Shown here in pieces: positions 12,301 through 25,835 of a DNA stretch of 64,000 bases. The first letter of the stretch is position 1, and each line of letters starts with the position of its first letter. The stretch covers positions 155,770-219,769 of the forward strand of contig NMRB01000712.1 of the NCBI GenBank assembly GCA_002633025.1, given 5' to 3'. The notes under the pieces were generated by a model that saw only the letters and a list, made by a program, of their open reading frames with translations, had not been told where the DNA came from and searched no databases. Origin of the DNA: Notospermus geniculatus (Eukaryota > Nemertea > Pilidiophora > Heteronemertea > Lineidae). Made by a program: the position numbers and the translations under genes.

Positions 12301-15300
12301 CCATATGATAGGTCATAACCTTGGCATGATGCATGACACGGAGAAATGTGGATGTAGTGATTTGTTTGGTTGTTTGATGAAGGACAGTTTGCTGTAAGTA
12401 TCTGCCGTGAACTTAACACAAAACATTCATTGTCTCCCAATGACAATGTCACCAAACCAATGTGAAAAGAAAGCTAGTCATCTCATTTCTGACCTTACTG
12501 CTGTTACAGATCAAAAGGGAGGCAACCCCTTGAGAACTTCTCGTCCTGCAGTCGGGAATTCCTGACCGAATCTCTCTCCCTCGGCTTCGGCAAGTGTATC
12601 ATCCCCTATCGTTTCGAAGTCACCTACCCAACGAAATGTGGCAATGGTGTTGTGGAGCGAGGGGAACAATGTGACTGTCAATCAACCCAGGAGTGCCTTA
12701 AGAATGATCCATGCTGTGAGCCAAAGACCTGTCTACTTCAGCCTTGGGCGTTTTGTAACCATGGACCGTGCTGTAAAAATTGTTCAGTAAGTACAGAGAA
12801 AGTTGTAAATGACCTGAAAGCTGGGCCTGGTAACACTTCGTCATCGCCCTTGGCATATCTTGGTCATACGTTTCTCATATTTTGTGTTGCAGATGACATC
12901 TGTTCGTCCGAATTCAGTGTCATTTGTAGCAGACAACATCATCTGATCAGAGTTTCATGTCACATGTTCCCTTTCAGATACTGCCCCGCACCCAAGTATG
13001 CCGCCCCCAATCAAATGAATGCGACGTCGCTGAATACTGCAGTGGGAAAAGTGGTCAATGTCCTCATGACAGATACCTCCTAGATGGCACAACATGTTCT
13101 GCCAATGATGGCTTCTGCTACAGAGGGCGCTGTCCAACTCATACGCAACAGTGCCAGACAATATGGGGGAGGGAAGCAGAACCGGCGCAACCGAGTTGCT
13201 ACAACCGTTTTAACCCTCTCGGGTCATTGAACGGTCATTGTGGACCAAACGTCACCACGCACTTGTACAGGAAGTGTGAGAAAGAGGATGTGTTGTGTGG
13301 ACTTCTGCATTGTATCGGTGGGAATCCGACGCCGCTTGTCGGTGACATGGAAACTTACACCAAGATGTTTGTCAGTGTCAAGGGCAGTCAGTTTATTTGC
13401 AAGTAAGTGATTGTAAGAAAATAGCTCTGTTCTAACTCCTACATCAGTTGATCATGATGAAAATGAATTTCCATGTGCATTTAACTACCGTACTGTGGAC
13501 TGAGCAAAGACACTCTGGGCCGTATTTTAGAACATTCCTTAACATTAAGGTCCACCTTAAATATATTGTTCTTGATGGTTTTACAATAGACTTATGATCG
13601 ACCTTAACGTTAAGGAACGTTCTAAAATACGACCCTCTGTGTAGTGACAAAAGAGGTCGCTTTTGAGGCTACGCCTGAAGATTGAGATGCTGCCACTTGC
13701 CCCGATATGAGTGGAAGTTGGTTCCATAGTCTTGGGGCATCACAATCTCCATGAGTACGGTAACCGACCTGTCCTATGCCGCAGCAGTAGTTTGTGTACA
13801 TTAGTAATGATATATTAAGTCGAAGCATGGAATATTGTAGGCCTTCTGATTGGTCGAACCCTGGGAACCAATAATTGAGAAGTCTTGTCTTCCTACCTGA
13901 GTCATCCATTGAAATATTTTGTTGTGTCTTCTTGGTAATTTTTGGTATAAACTTTTATCCTTGTTTTCAGCATTCTGAACAGCTACAGTATCCCAGAATT
14001 CCCACAAGATGGCGTAGTGAAAGACGGTACAAAGTGCGGCACGGGGCGTGTTTGTCTGGGTCACAAGTGTGTTGATGTGGGGGTCATCAAACGTGGGACC
14101 TGTCCGACCAATAATCCTAGTTTGGTCTGTTCAGGACACGGGGTATGTTGGAGTTTGTCATGGTTACCAACACAAAAATGTGACCACCGCCTTTACTCTT
14201 GGGAGCAGTGGCTTGGATAGCAGTTGGTACAGTTCATCAAGGCTGCTGGCCGACTTCATGCCTGTACTCCGTTTTCTCTTCTACAGGTTTGCACGAACGA
14301 GTTAACATGCGTTTGTAACCCATTCTGGTTAAAAGACGACTGCAGCTTGCCGATGTTCCAGCCGACCTTGACGACGACTACCGCAACCACTGTACCAACC
14401 ATGACTGAATACAACATGACTGAATCTAATGAAACCGCTGTTTTTGTAGCCGGGATTTTAAAAGATCACAGAGGAGGGATCATACACAATAAAAGTAAGA
14501 TTTGATGTCATTAGGGAGGTTTCGCAAGCGCCCGGTTAGGCCATACGACGACGTTTGTCTATTGTTTGGCGAGACCCACACAATAGATAAACATCGTCGT
14601 AGGGCCTAACCGGGCGCTTGCGAAACCTCCCTAGTGTCAGTTAACTGCCTACTTTGTTTATTCCAATTTTGCCCTTGTTCTCTGACCATAATCTGATTCC
14701 TCCTTGTTTCCAGTTCATGCTGAGAGCATCAGCACAAAGACCTTGATGATCATCCTGGCAGGGGTCGCTGGCGGACTTCTTGTGATACTTGCCTTCTTCA
14801 TGTTATGCTATAGGTCTGTATCACTCATTCTTTTGTGTTCCATTCCCAGATTCTAAAACTTGTGGTTGGTTATCTCTGCATTGTTTCATTCACTACCCCG
14901 ACCCCTGGACTTGATTTTGTCCTGTCCATTTTTCAGACGGCGAAGTCCCACGTCCATGGCTGGTTACACCCCCTGGGGGAAGAAAAAGAAACTAAAAGAC
15001 GCGTCACAGGTGAAGAGGCCTGCTAGTCTGTCCAGTGAAGAGAGTGCAAATGCCAATCGAATCATAAAGTTTGGGGAAATGCCGTCATACAGGTATGTAT
15101 GGAGAGTTGGTTGGGTCAGCTTTGCAGACTAAGGGCTCTGACTGATGTCTAGTTTGGTGTGTCCTGTGTAGAGGGCAGCAGTGGGATCCATTTGAAACTT
15201 TCCCAGCAGATTTGTAATGAAGGTGAATTCAGCATTCTTAAATATTGTTTCTTCAGGGAAGAGAAGATAAAAGAACTTCACGAGCTGAAACGTCGGGTCC

Positions 15301-16685
15301 TCGCTGGTCACTATGGCAACAAAGAAGAGGAGGAAGTTGCAGAAAATACAGAGAGTCATATCGAGGCGAATGTGGTCCATGATCCACCCCCTCATCAACC
15401 ATCACCGCCCCCTATCAGCTTGGACAAGATGCCAGAGAAGGGGATTTTGAAAAAGGGCCCACGGCAGAAGGGGAGAAGGGCTAAGAAGGGGTTGAAATTA
15501 CCCCCCGGTGATCAGGGGCAGTTGTCAGGGTCGCAGGTATCGGGTTCTGAGACAGAGTCAAAGGAAGGGTCCAAGTTGGAATTGGCGGGGATCGAGAAGG
15601 ATGGGCCTGAAAAAGTTGTTTCAGGGTCGGAAAGTGGGTCCAGGGCGTGTTCGGATTATGAAAGCATGGATACGGAGCGGGAAAGTTTGTTAAAATCCGA
15701 CCCGGGTGAGAGATCTGGGACCTTGGATTCACGGGTTTCGAACTCTTCGATGGGGACTGGGTCAAATGGTAGCAAGGAACATTTGGATTCAGAAGGGAAA
15801 GTGGTGCATATAAGAAATATCGATGATTTGATTAAGAATATTGAAGAACAAGTTGTGAGACAATCGCCACCGGCAACTGAGGAGAAACTAGACTGCAGTG
15901 TCCCGGATTCAGGTCAAAATAGTCTTTTACTACCAGATGACATCAAAACGGATGCAAATGTCCAGACTAGTCCTCTAGAATACTCACACCCCGTACACAT
16001 CACTGACAATCCATTGTTTTCTGTTGATGAAGCCGGATCTGAATCTGGTCGGTCCGAATCCGGGAGTAGTGGATCTGCACGGAGTTCAAATAGTTTGAAC
16101 GGTGGACCGAAAATCATGACCCCAGTAACACCGGAACAAGAGTCCATGACTCTGACAGCACCAGCACCACCTTCAGGGCCTTTATTGAACTTTTCACCAC
16201 TGCATATCGGTTTACAATCCCAGCATCATGCTCAGTTTAGCCCGGAGGATAATTTATTCTCTTGTACACATTTCTCACCAGTGTCTAGTCCACGGGAAGA
16301 CTACCCCAAGTCAAGTTATAGCCCATTGGCCAGCCCTAATGAAACTCCCTATAAGCCAATCTTCACACCGCCACCACGACATCCACCATCACAGTTTACC
16401 CCACAAATCCCCGTCATACCTGGGCAGACCGGCCTGAATCAGAACGTAGGGAAGCTTTCTTCGTTTTTACCACGGCCTGATTTTGTTCCATTGCCGCCGT
16501 CTTCACCAGCGCACTCTAGTAGTGGAAGTAGTAACTGTTCAAGTGTTGCCAAGTCGGAAAGCCCGAAAGAGGAGCGGGATAACATCCCTCGTATATGGCA
16601 GGCGCCCAATCGAACAAATATACCTGCAAGGCGGGGCCCGCCAGTGCATAGTGGACATTTTGGAAGAGCACCCATGAAAAGTGAC
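9314..16685 (+). CDS. ADAM11/22/23-type transmembrane disintegrin-metalloprotease, catalytically dead (partial at both ends)
   Basis: Thirteen phase-compatible exons: 9314-9460, 10931-11077, 11501-11566, 11681-11755, 11851-12017, 12175-12393, 12510-12786, 12978-13402, 13971-14142, 14287-14494, 14714-14813, 14937-15092, 15257-16685. They give 1196 visible residues. Order: prodomain end (DHCYYHG), reprolysin domain, disintegrin (CGNGVVERGEQCDC; NECDVAEYC loop), Cys-rich domain, EGF-like module (VCTNELTCVCNPFW), a membrane span near residues 641-666, and a cytoplasmic tail of over 500 residues. The zinc site reads HMIGHNLGMMHD: the three His are kept but the catalytic Glu is Met, so proteolysis is unlikely. 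Overall sequence resembles the vertebrate ADAM11/22/23 group (adhesion and LGI receptors) and the Drosophila mind-meld type. The start exons are missing, and the stop must lie in gap 2 because the last exon runs open into the Ns. Confidence 0.9.
9580..9606. repeat. TG dinucleotide microsatellite
   Basis: A GTGCGTCTGTGTGTGTGTGT-type run inside the first visible ADAM intron. Confidence 0.8.
9707..10001 (-). mobile_element. tRNA-derived SINE
   Basis: On the minus strand it starts GGAGCCACGGTGGTGTAGTG, with a polymerase III A-box-like TGGTGTAGTGG and a B box GGGTTCGAATCCC about 50 bp later. A unique body follows (CACCCAGGTGTATAAATGGG), and it ends in short AACTTT-type tail repeats. A tail fragment of the same kind occurs at 41061-41127. 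It lies in an ADAM intron, opposite to transcription. Confidence 0.85.
11169..11353. repeat. Inverted-repeat element, family B (clearest copy)
   Basis: The left arm GCTGCTCCTCC...TGGCTCTCAATGGGCAA is mirrored by TTGCCCATAAAGAGCCAACT...GTGGAGGAGCACC. The 185-bp element sits in the ADAM intron between the exons ending 11077 and starting 11501. There is no coding capacity. Confidence 0.75.
12045..12165 (+). repeat. Possible tRNA-derived repeat
   Basis: GTGGTGCAGTGCCTGCCTGC resembles an A box and GTGGGTTCAGTTCTC a B box, at SINE-like spacing. It is short and without a clear tail, so this is tentative. Confidence 0.3.
13517..13635. mobile_element. MITE with GGGCCGTATTTTAGAAC ends
   Basis: The left end GGGCCGTATTTTAGAACATT and the right end AACGTTCTAAAATACGACCC are reverse complements, and each arm holds a TTAACATTAAGG-like inner palindrome. 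It lies in an ADAM intron. Related elements are at 40095-40219 and, more distantly, 44443-44572. Confidence 0.8.
14514..14631. mobile_element. MITE flanked by TA, in ADAM intron
   Basis: A near-perfect inverted repeat of about 50 bp per arm: GGGAGGTTTCGCAAGCGCCC at the left and GGGCGCTTGCGAAACCTCCC at the right. It is flanked on both sides by TA (14512-14513, 14632-14633), the target duplication of Tc1/mariner-type elements. The arms are almost undiverged, so the insertion is probably young. Confidence 0.85.
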
Positions 16686-17608
16686 NNNNNNNNNNNNNNN
16701 NNNNNNNNNNNNNNNNNNNNNNNNNNNNNNNNNNNNNNNNNNNNNNNNNNNNNNNNNNNNNNNNNNNNNNNNNNNNNNNNNNNNNNNNNNNNNNNNNNNN
16801 NNNNNNNNNNNNNNNNNNNNNNNNNNNNNNNNNNNNNNNNNNNNNNNNNNNNNNNNNNNNNNNNNNNNNNNNNNNNNNNNNNNNNNNNNNNNNNNNNNNN
16901 NNNNNNNNNNNNNNNNNNNNNNNNNNNNNNNNNNNNNNNNNNNNNNNNNNNNNNNNNNNNNNNNNNNNNNNNNNNNNNNNNNNNNNNNNNNNNNNNNNNN
17001 NNNNNNNNNNNNNNNNNNNNNNNNNNNNNNNNNNNNNNNNNNNNNNNNNNNNNNNNNNNNNNNNNNNNNNNNNNNNNNNNNNNNNNNNNNNNNNNNNNNN
17101 NNNNNNNNNNNNNNNNNNNNNNNNNNNNNNNNNNNNNNNNNNNNNNNNNNNNNNNNNNNNNNNNNNNNNNNNNNNNNNNNNNNNNNNNNNNNNNNNNNNN
17201 NNNNNNNNNNNNNNNNNNNNNNNNNNNNNNNNNNNNNNNNNNNNNNNNNNNNNNNNNNNNNNNNNNNNNNNNNNNNNNNNNNNNNNNNNNNNNNNNNNNN
17301 NNNNNNNNNNNNNNNNNNNNNNNNNNNNNNNNNNNNNNNNNNNNNNNNNNNNNNNNNNNNNNNNNNNNNNNNNNNNNNNNNNNNNNNNNNNNNNNNNNNN
17401 NNNNNNNNNNNNNNNNNNNNNNNNNNNNNNNNNNNNNNNNNNNNNNNNNNNNNNNNNNNNNNNNNNNNNNNNNNNNNNNNNNNNNNNNNNNNNNNNNNNN
17501 NNNNNNNNNNNNNNNNNNNNNNNNNNNNNNNNNNNNNNNNNNNNNNNNNNNNNNNNNNNNNNNNNNNNNNNNNNNNNNNNNNNNNNNNNNNNNNNNNNNN
17601 NNNNNNNN
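16686..17608. other. Assembly gap 2 (Ns)
   Basis: A run of 923 Ns that swallows the ADAM stop codon and the start of the 3' UTR. Unlike gaps 1 and 3, its flanks show no repeated sequence. Confidence 0.99.
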
Positions 17609-17776
17609 TTTTGAAAATGTTGAAAAAAAATAAAATTCCCGATGGTCTATTTTGTGTTCTTGTTTTTTTCCCGCCGACCACTAGGTGCAACGTAAAAGAT
17701 ATTTAAATGCTGACGCCCTGTATTTTCAGGATATAGGCCCCTATGTAGGCCCTATCTCTTGTTCTACTGTTGCATC

Positions 17777-17782
17777 AATAAA
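17777..17782 (+). terminator. Candidate polyadenylation signal of the ADAM gene
   Basis: AATAAA on the plus strand, about 170 bp after the gap in T-rich, UTR-like sequence. It is the first canonical signal downstream of the last ADAM exon. The real 3' UTR could be longer. Confidence 0.5.
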
Positions 17783-18221
17783 AGGTTTTATTTATTTTTT
17801 ACCACATTTCACTTTTTTTATTCCCTCCCCCTTGAATTTCTGTGACGCATAGCACGTAACACTAGGGAAAAAATTAAAAAGTCAAAGATTTTTGTATTTT
17901 ATTTTTATTTTTATTCCCTCCCCTCCTTCATAGGTTTCGGCCTGAAAAATCCGTAATCCAATAAATATAAAAAGTGTGGCCTTAGTACATCATCGCTGTA
18001 CATATCCATGTAGATATAATTTCTGTGTGAGGAAGTTAGTAGTAAGTCGCTTGCTTTAGGCCTATCACTCATCATGCTAATAAATTCTACACCAGGAGAC
18101 GAAGAGAATGCTGGTGTATGGAAAGAACCGTGATTGTTTGAAATTAGGCCTCCTGATGGAAAGATTTCCAGGTTTCATTCTGTCGGCTACTCAACTTAGC
18201 TTGCTTGTACACAGGACCAGT

Positions 18222-18340
18222 AGGCTGCAATCACATAGAGCTACACGCTATATGGGCACGCCGGTTAAGGGCTCGCGACCGTGAAGCTATTGTTAACCAG
18301 CGTGTCTGTGTAGTGTGTAGCTCTATGTGATTGCAGCCTT
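18222..18340. mobile_element. MITE with GGCTGCAATCACATAGAGC ends
   Basis: The left end GGCTGCAATCACATAGAGCT is mirrored by AGCTCTATGTGATTGCAGCC at the right; the core is about 80 bp. Non-coding. Confidence 0.8.
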
Positions 18341-18475
18341 ATGGTACATCTTTGTAATGCAATGTGTGTCTTCCAAATAATGTCGTAAGTTGTCTCACAA
18401 GTTGCTAGGAGAGCTGTCTTTGTTTTGGGGGGGATGTGTGAGGATTAGAAGATCTCTCTCTACAGTTGCACCAGC

Positions 18476-18545
18476 ACAAGGTCATCAGGGTCAAGGTCGT
18501 CGGTGTCAAGGTCACTTATGGTGGGGTCACAGTTTGAAGGTCACA
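18476..18545 (+). promoter_or_regulatory. Cluster of AAGGTCA nuclear-receptor half-sites
   Basis: Four copies of a TCAAGGTCA-like word lie within 70 bp: CAAGGTCATC, TCAAGGTCGTC, GTCAAGGTCAC and GAAGGTCAC. Extended AAGGTCA half-sites bind monomeric orphan receptors such as ERR and SF-1/FTZ-F1. Whether these act as an element or are just a degenerate repeat cannot be told from the sequence. Confidence 0.3.
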
Positions 18546-19679
18546 ATCATGGAGCCCTGATCAAGTCACCAATATATCTGATTATCATTTTCAAGTTTTA
18601 TCAAATTTATGGACAAGTTCTCAGCTTTTTATATGTGCCATATTTTTGCACACTGCACTGAAAACCAGGTTTATTTTTATGCAGCCATCATTTGCTTTGA
18701 TAAAAACTGCCGTAGTTTATATGTTTAAATGGAAATTAAGGTGTGAACTCGTTGGTTTTAATTAGCATAATGATTAAGTAGAATCGAGTAGATTAGTACT
18801 TTGTATAAAAAAGGACTGTGCACTCAGATAAGAGATGGGTGTCAAGACAAAGGGTGGGGGTGGTTGCAGTTATCTGGTGTGTATCCATAGTCTTACGGCC
18901 AGATATGAGAGGGGAGGGGTAGTCCATAGTCTATGGAGAGATGGCCGGGTCGGTGGGGGGGAGGGACAGAATTGCTGTGGTCCAAATTGCAACTGTATTT
19001 AGGAGTCGCTGTGAATAGTACGCTCATTAGTCCATCTGGTGGTAGCACCTGATGGATAACATTACGACGGATAGTTTACTACTGTATGGTTGCTATTGGC
19101 AACTCAGTCATGTGGAGTTGTCCTCATCTGGCTGAGGTAATGGTATGTAAAGTGGAGATTAGATTCATCTAGGAGATGGAGACTTAAAATCATATCAGTT
19201 GGCTGTTATACTTATAGGATTGATAATCAATTTGATACAGTTCAATTATTTATTGCTTATAATGCTTTTATAGTATTTATTTACTGATAATACTCAATAG
19301 AGCTCAAAGGCTAGTATCAAAGCCTTGTGCACGTTAGGTACACTGTGTGTTTGTACACATTCTGTGCAATGCATTATAACTTAAAGTGCTAACCTCAAAC
19401 CCTTCAAGTCACGACATCTCATACAATCATTTAAAGTTCATGACTGTTTCTACATGATTTTTGTCGATACATTTTTGTACAGGGACTTTTATGTGCATAA
19501 CGTGTGTTCATTTTAAGACTAGAAACTCTATATTGACTATTCAATCTGTCACGGTGCTGCACACAGGACATTGCCCATATCTTTTGAAACCCTCCAGAAT
19601 AATTTGACCCGGCAAAACACAAGGGTCTGCTGGGCGGCATCCTGATTCAGCAGGGTGTATACAAATGCTCCTTCTTGCC

Positions 19680-19884
19680 AATGGGAGACTTTACTGCCGT
19701 TAGAGGCCGCCTGTAAGCAGTCCTAGAACGTCACAAAATTTGACACCACAAATGTAGGCCATGGCCTCCACATCATTATGGATGACGTTGTGGCATACAC
19801 TTCTTCTCTGTGATGTCAAATTTCGTGACGTTCTAGGACTGCTAATTGGTGGTGGCCTCTAACGGCAGGAAAGTCTCCCATTGG
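19680..19884. mobile_element. MITE with AATGGGAGACTTTACTGCC ends
   Basis: The left arm AATGGGAGACTTTACTGCCG...AGCAGTCCTAGAACGTCAC pairs with the right arm GTGACGTTCTAGGACTGC...AAAGTCTCCCATT, giving roughly 75 bp of pairing per side. Confidence 0.8.
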
Positions 19885-21375
19885 AGGGAACATTAGGGAT
19901 GGAAAATGGCTACATTTCTCAGGATCCCCGGTCAGACGATATCTTCATTTGCTGAAGGGATTTATGCATCCAACCACCACCGATAGGGAAGCAGATAAAT
20001 GGATAGCATTGCTCCACACAGTACCGGGGTACGCGGCAAAACTGGGGGTGGTCCAAGTCCAACAGAGTTGTGTATCATGGTTCCTTCAATTTGAACAATC
20101 ACTCCTGTTCTGCAGCACGTCCTTCTCAGTCAGCTGTTTATATGTGTGTACAGAAATAACTGTAGATCTGATTCTTTGTCAGGAAGACATAGGAAGATAA
20201 TAAATGAAAATCGTACGAGTTGGGTTGCCATGTTCCTTGTCTGTTTTGTCCTGGCCCTTGAGTTCGTCAAAGTTTCGAGATGTCAGGGAGCCTCAACTTC
20301 ACTTCGTATTGACCCATGTAATCAAGACACCTCTTAATTTAGAACAGCATGTGTCGGTCCCAAATGTGTCCTTTACGAAGAGGACCAAGTGTGTGTGACA
20401 CAAAATTAGAAAACCTTTCCTTATGATCGATAGAATTGGACGAAGATTCATGTTTTGTAAATTGTGTAGTATTTCAGCTGAAAATAGCTATCAACAGTCT
20501 ATGTACAGTTGGCAGGTTACAAAATGACAAATTTGCTACACACATCCTTCATAATAGTCTTGTTCACTGATGAAAATGCAGTAACTTGGTTTGGAACACC
20601 AAACCACGTTAGACAGGGACAAGAAGGGCTGCTGTGCCATCTGTTCCGAGAAAATTCTAACGGAGGGATGTCAAGCCAGCTGACCACTTGTCTACACTTC
20701 GATTTCTTATCAGTAATCGCCCTCATTGCAGGTCTCTCTGAGTGGCCCTACCCAATTATGAAAATGAGAGGTTCTAGAGCATGCTCCCATCACTAAACCA
20801 AGAATAACAAACTGTCCAGCAGTTTCTGATGTGATGTGCCAAAACCACATGTGGTCGATTGGTTGAGACGATTCAAAATGTGTTGTCTCAAGATTCAGCT
20901 ACTTGGCTTGCTTCCTATGGTAGCATACATTTAGCATAATAACAGAGAATATCCTAACATTGACATAACAGTCCAGAAATTTGTTGATCACATTTCCACA
21001 TCACAAATCACAGGCTTTTCTGGGAATAGCTGATTGAATACTTTATGTCGTTATCTGGGAATCCTCACATGAAAGTCTTGATTGAACAACTCCTGGATTA
21101 AATGGAACTTCTCTCAACACATTCTGATTCAGTGGGTGGTTGATGGTCATCTCATACAGGAGGCTGAAATACAGTGAGGAAGTTTCCTACAAATGCATTC
21201 TAAAGGTTTGGACTGTTACATGAAAAGCTGTGTTAGGGGTCCTCCTCAGGCACGTAATCTTCCAGTGGTGGATCAGCTTGCACTGGCAGATCCTTTCCCT
21301 TCTGGTTTATCTTTCCTTCTAATAAGAATTGCCTTCAGTGGCCGACTCCTACAGTGCTGTCTTGCTGACAACTCT

Positions 21376-25485
<4,110 letters not shown>

Positions 25486-25835
25486 TATGTTAGCCTTTGT
25501 TTCGAACCACTGTCAGTGTTAAATTCTCAACAGATTATGAATAAGCGGTGAAAAATGCTTGTCAAATTTTCCAGATCAGAAATTCTTGAGAAATGGCGGG
25601 CGACAGTCTCGTTCGTTCTCAGTCATTCGAGATAAAAGTAATTTGCTATTTTGCTAAAATTTCACCTATTTTAATTTACAAAATTCTCACAATATGATTG
25701 AAAAATTATTATCTATCTTTTAAAGGTGTCAGATATGATAAATAAATTACAATCTTGACTTTTATTGTTAACTGGGTTAATTTATGTGACTGTTGAAAAG
25801 TGACGTCAGACCAAAACAAGGGCTAAAACGCAGAG
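25486..25835. promoter_or_regulatory. Divergent promoter interval, gamma-tubulin / RETREG
   Basis: The two start codons face away from each other 350 bp apart, so both promoters must lie here or just inside the genes. I see no obvious TATA box. A perfect cAMP-response palindrome TGACGTCA is at 25801-25808, about 30 bp before the RETREG ATG. The rest is A/T-rich. Confidence 0.55.

Larger units (their letters stand above)
17783..21375. other. Intergenic or 3' UTR between two convergent genes
   Basis: The ADAM gene (+) and gamma-tubulin (-) converge here. I see no exon. The interval holds two inverted-repeat elements (18222-18340, 19680-19884) and a cluster of AAGGTCA half-sites (18476-18545). 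Part may be 3' UTR of either gene. Confidence 0.5.

Noticed and set aside
15481-15765. Minus-strand and second-frame ORFs opposite the ADAM tail
   Set aside because: Shadows of the single long ADAM exon, without splice or homology support.
16539-17706. Frames crossing gap 2 on both strands and a C-terminus FENVEKK for the ADAM
   Set aside because: The Ns hide the frame; bases after 17608 look like 3' UTR, so I ended the ADAM call at the gap.
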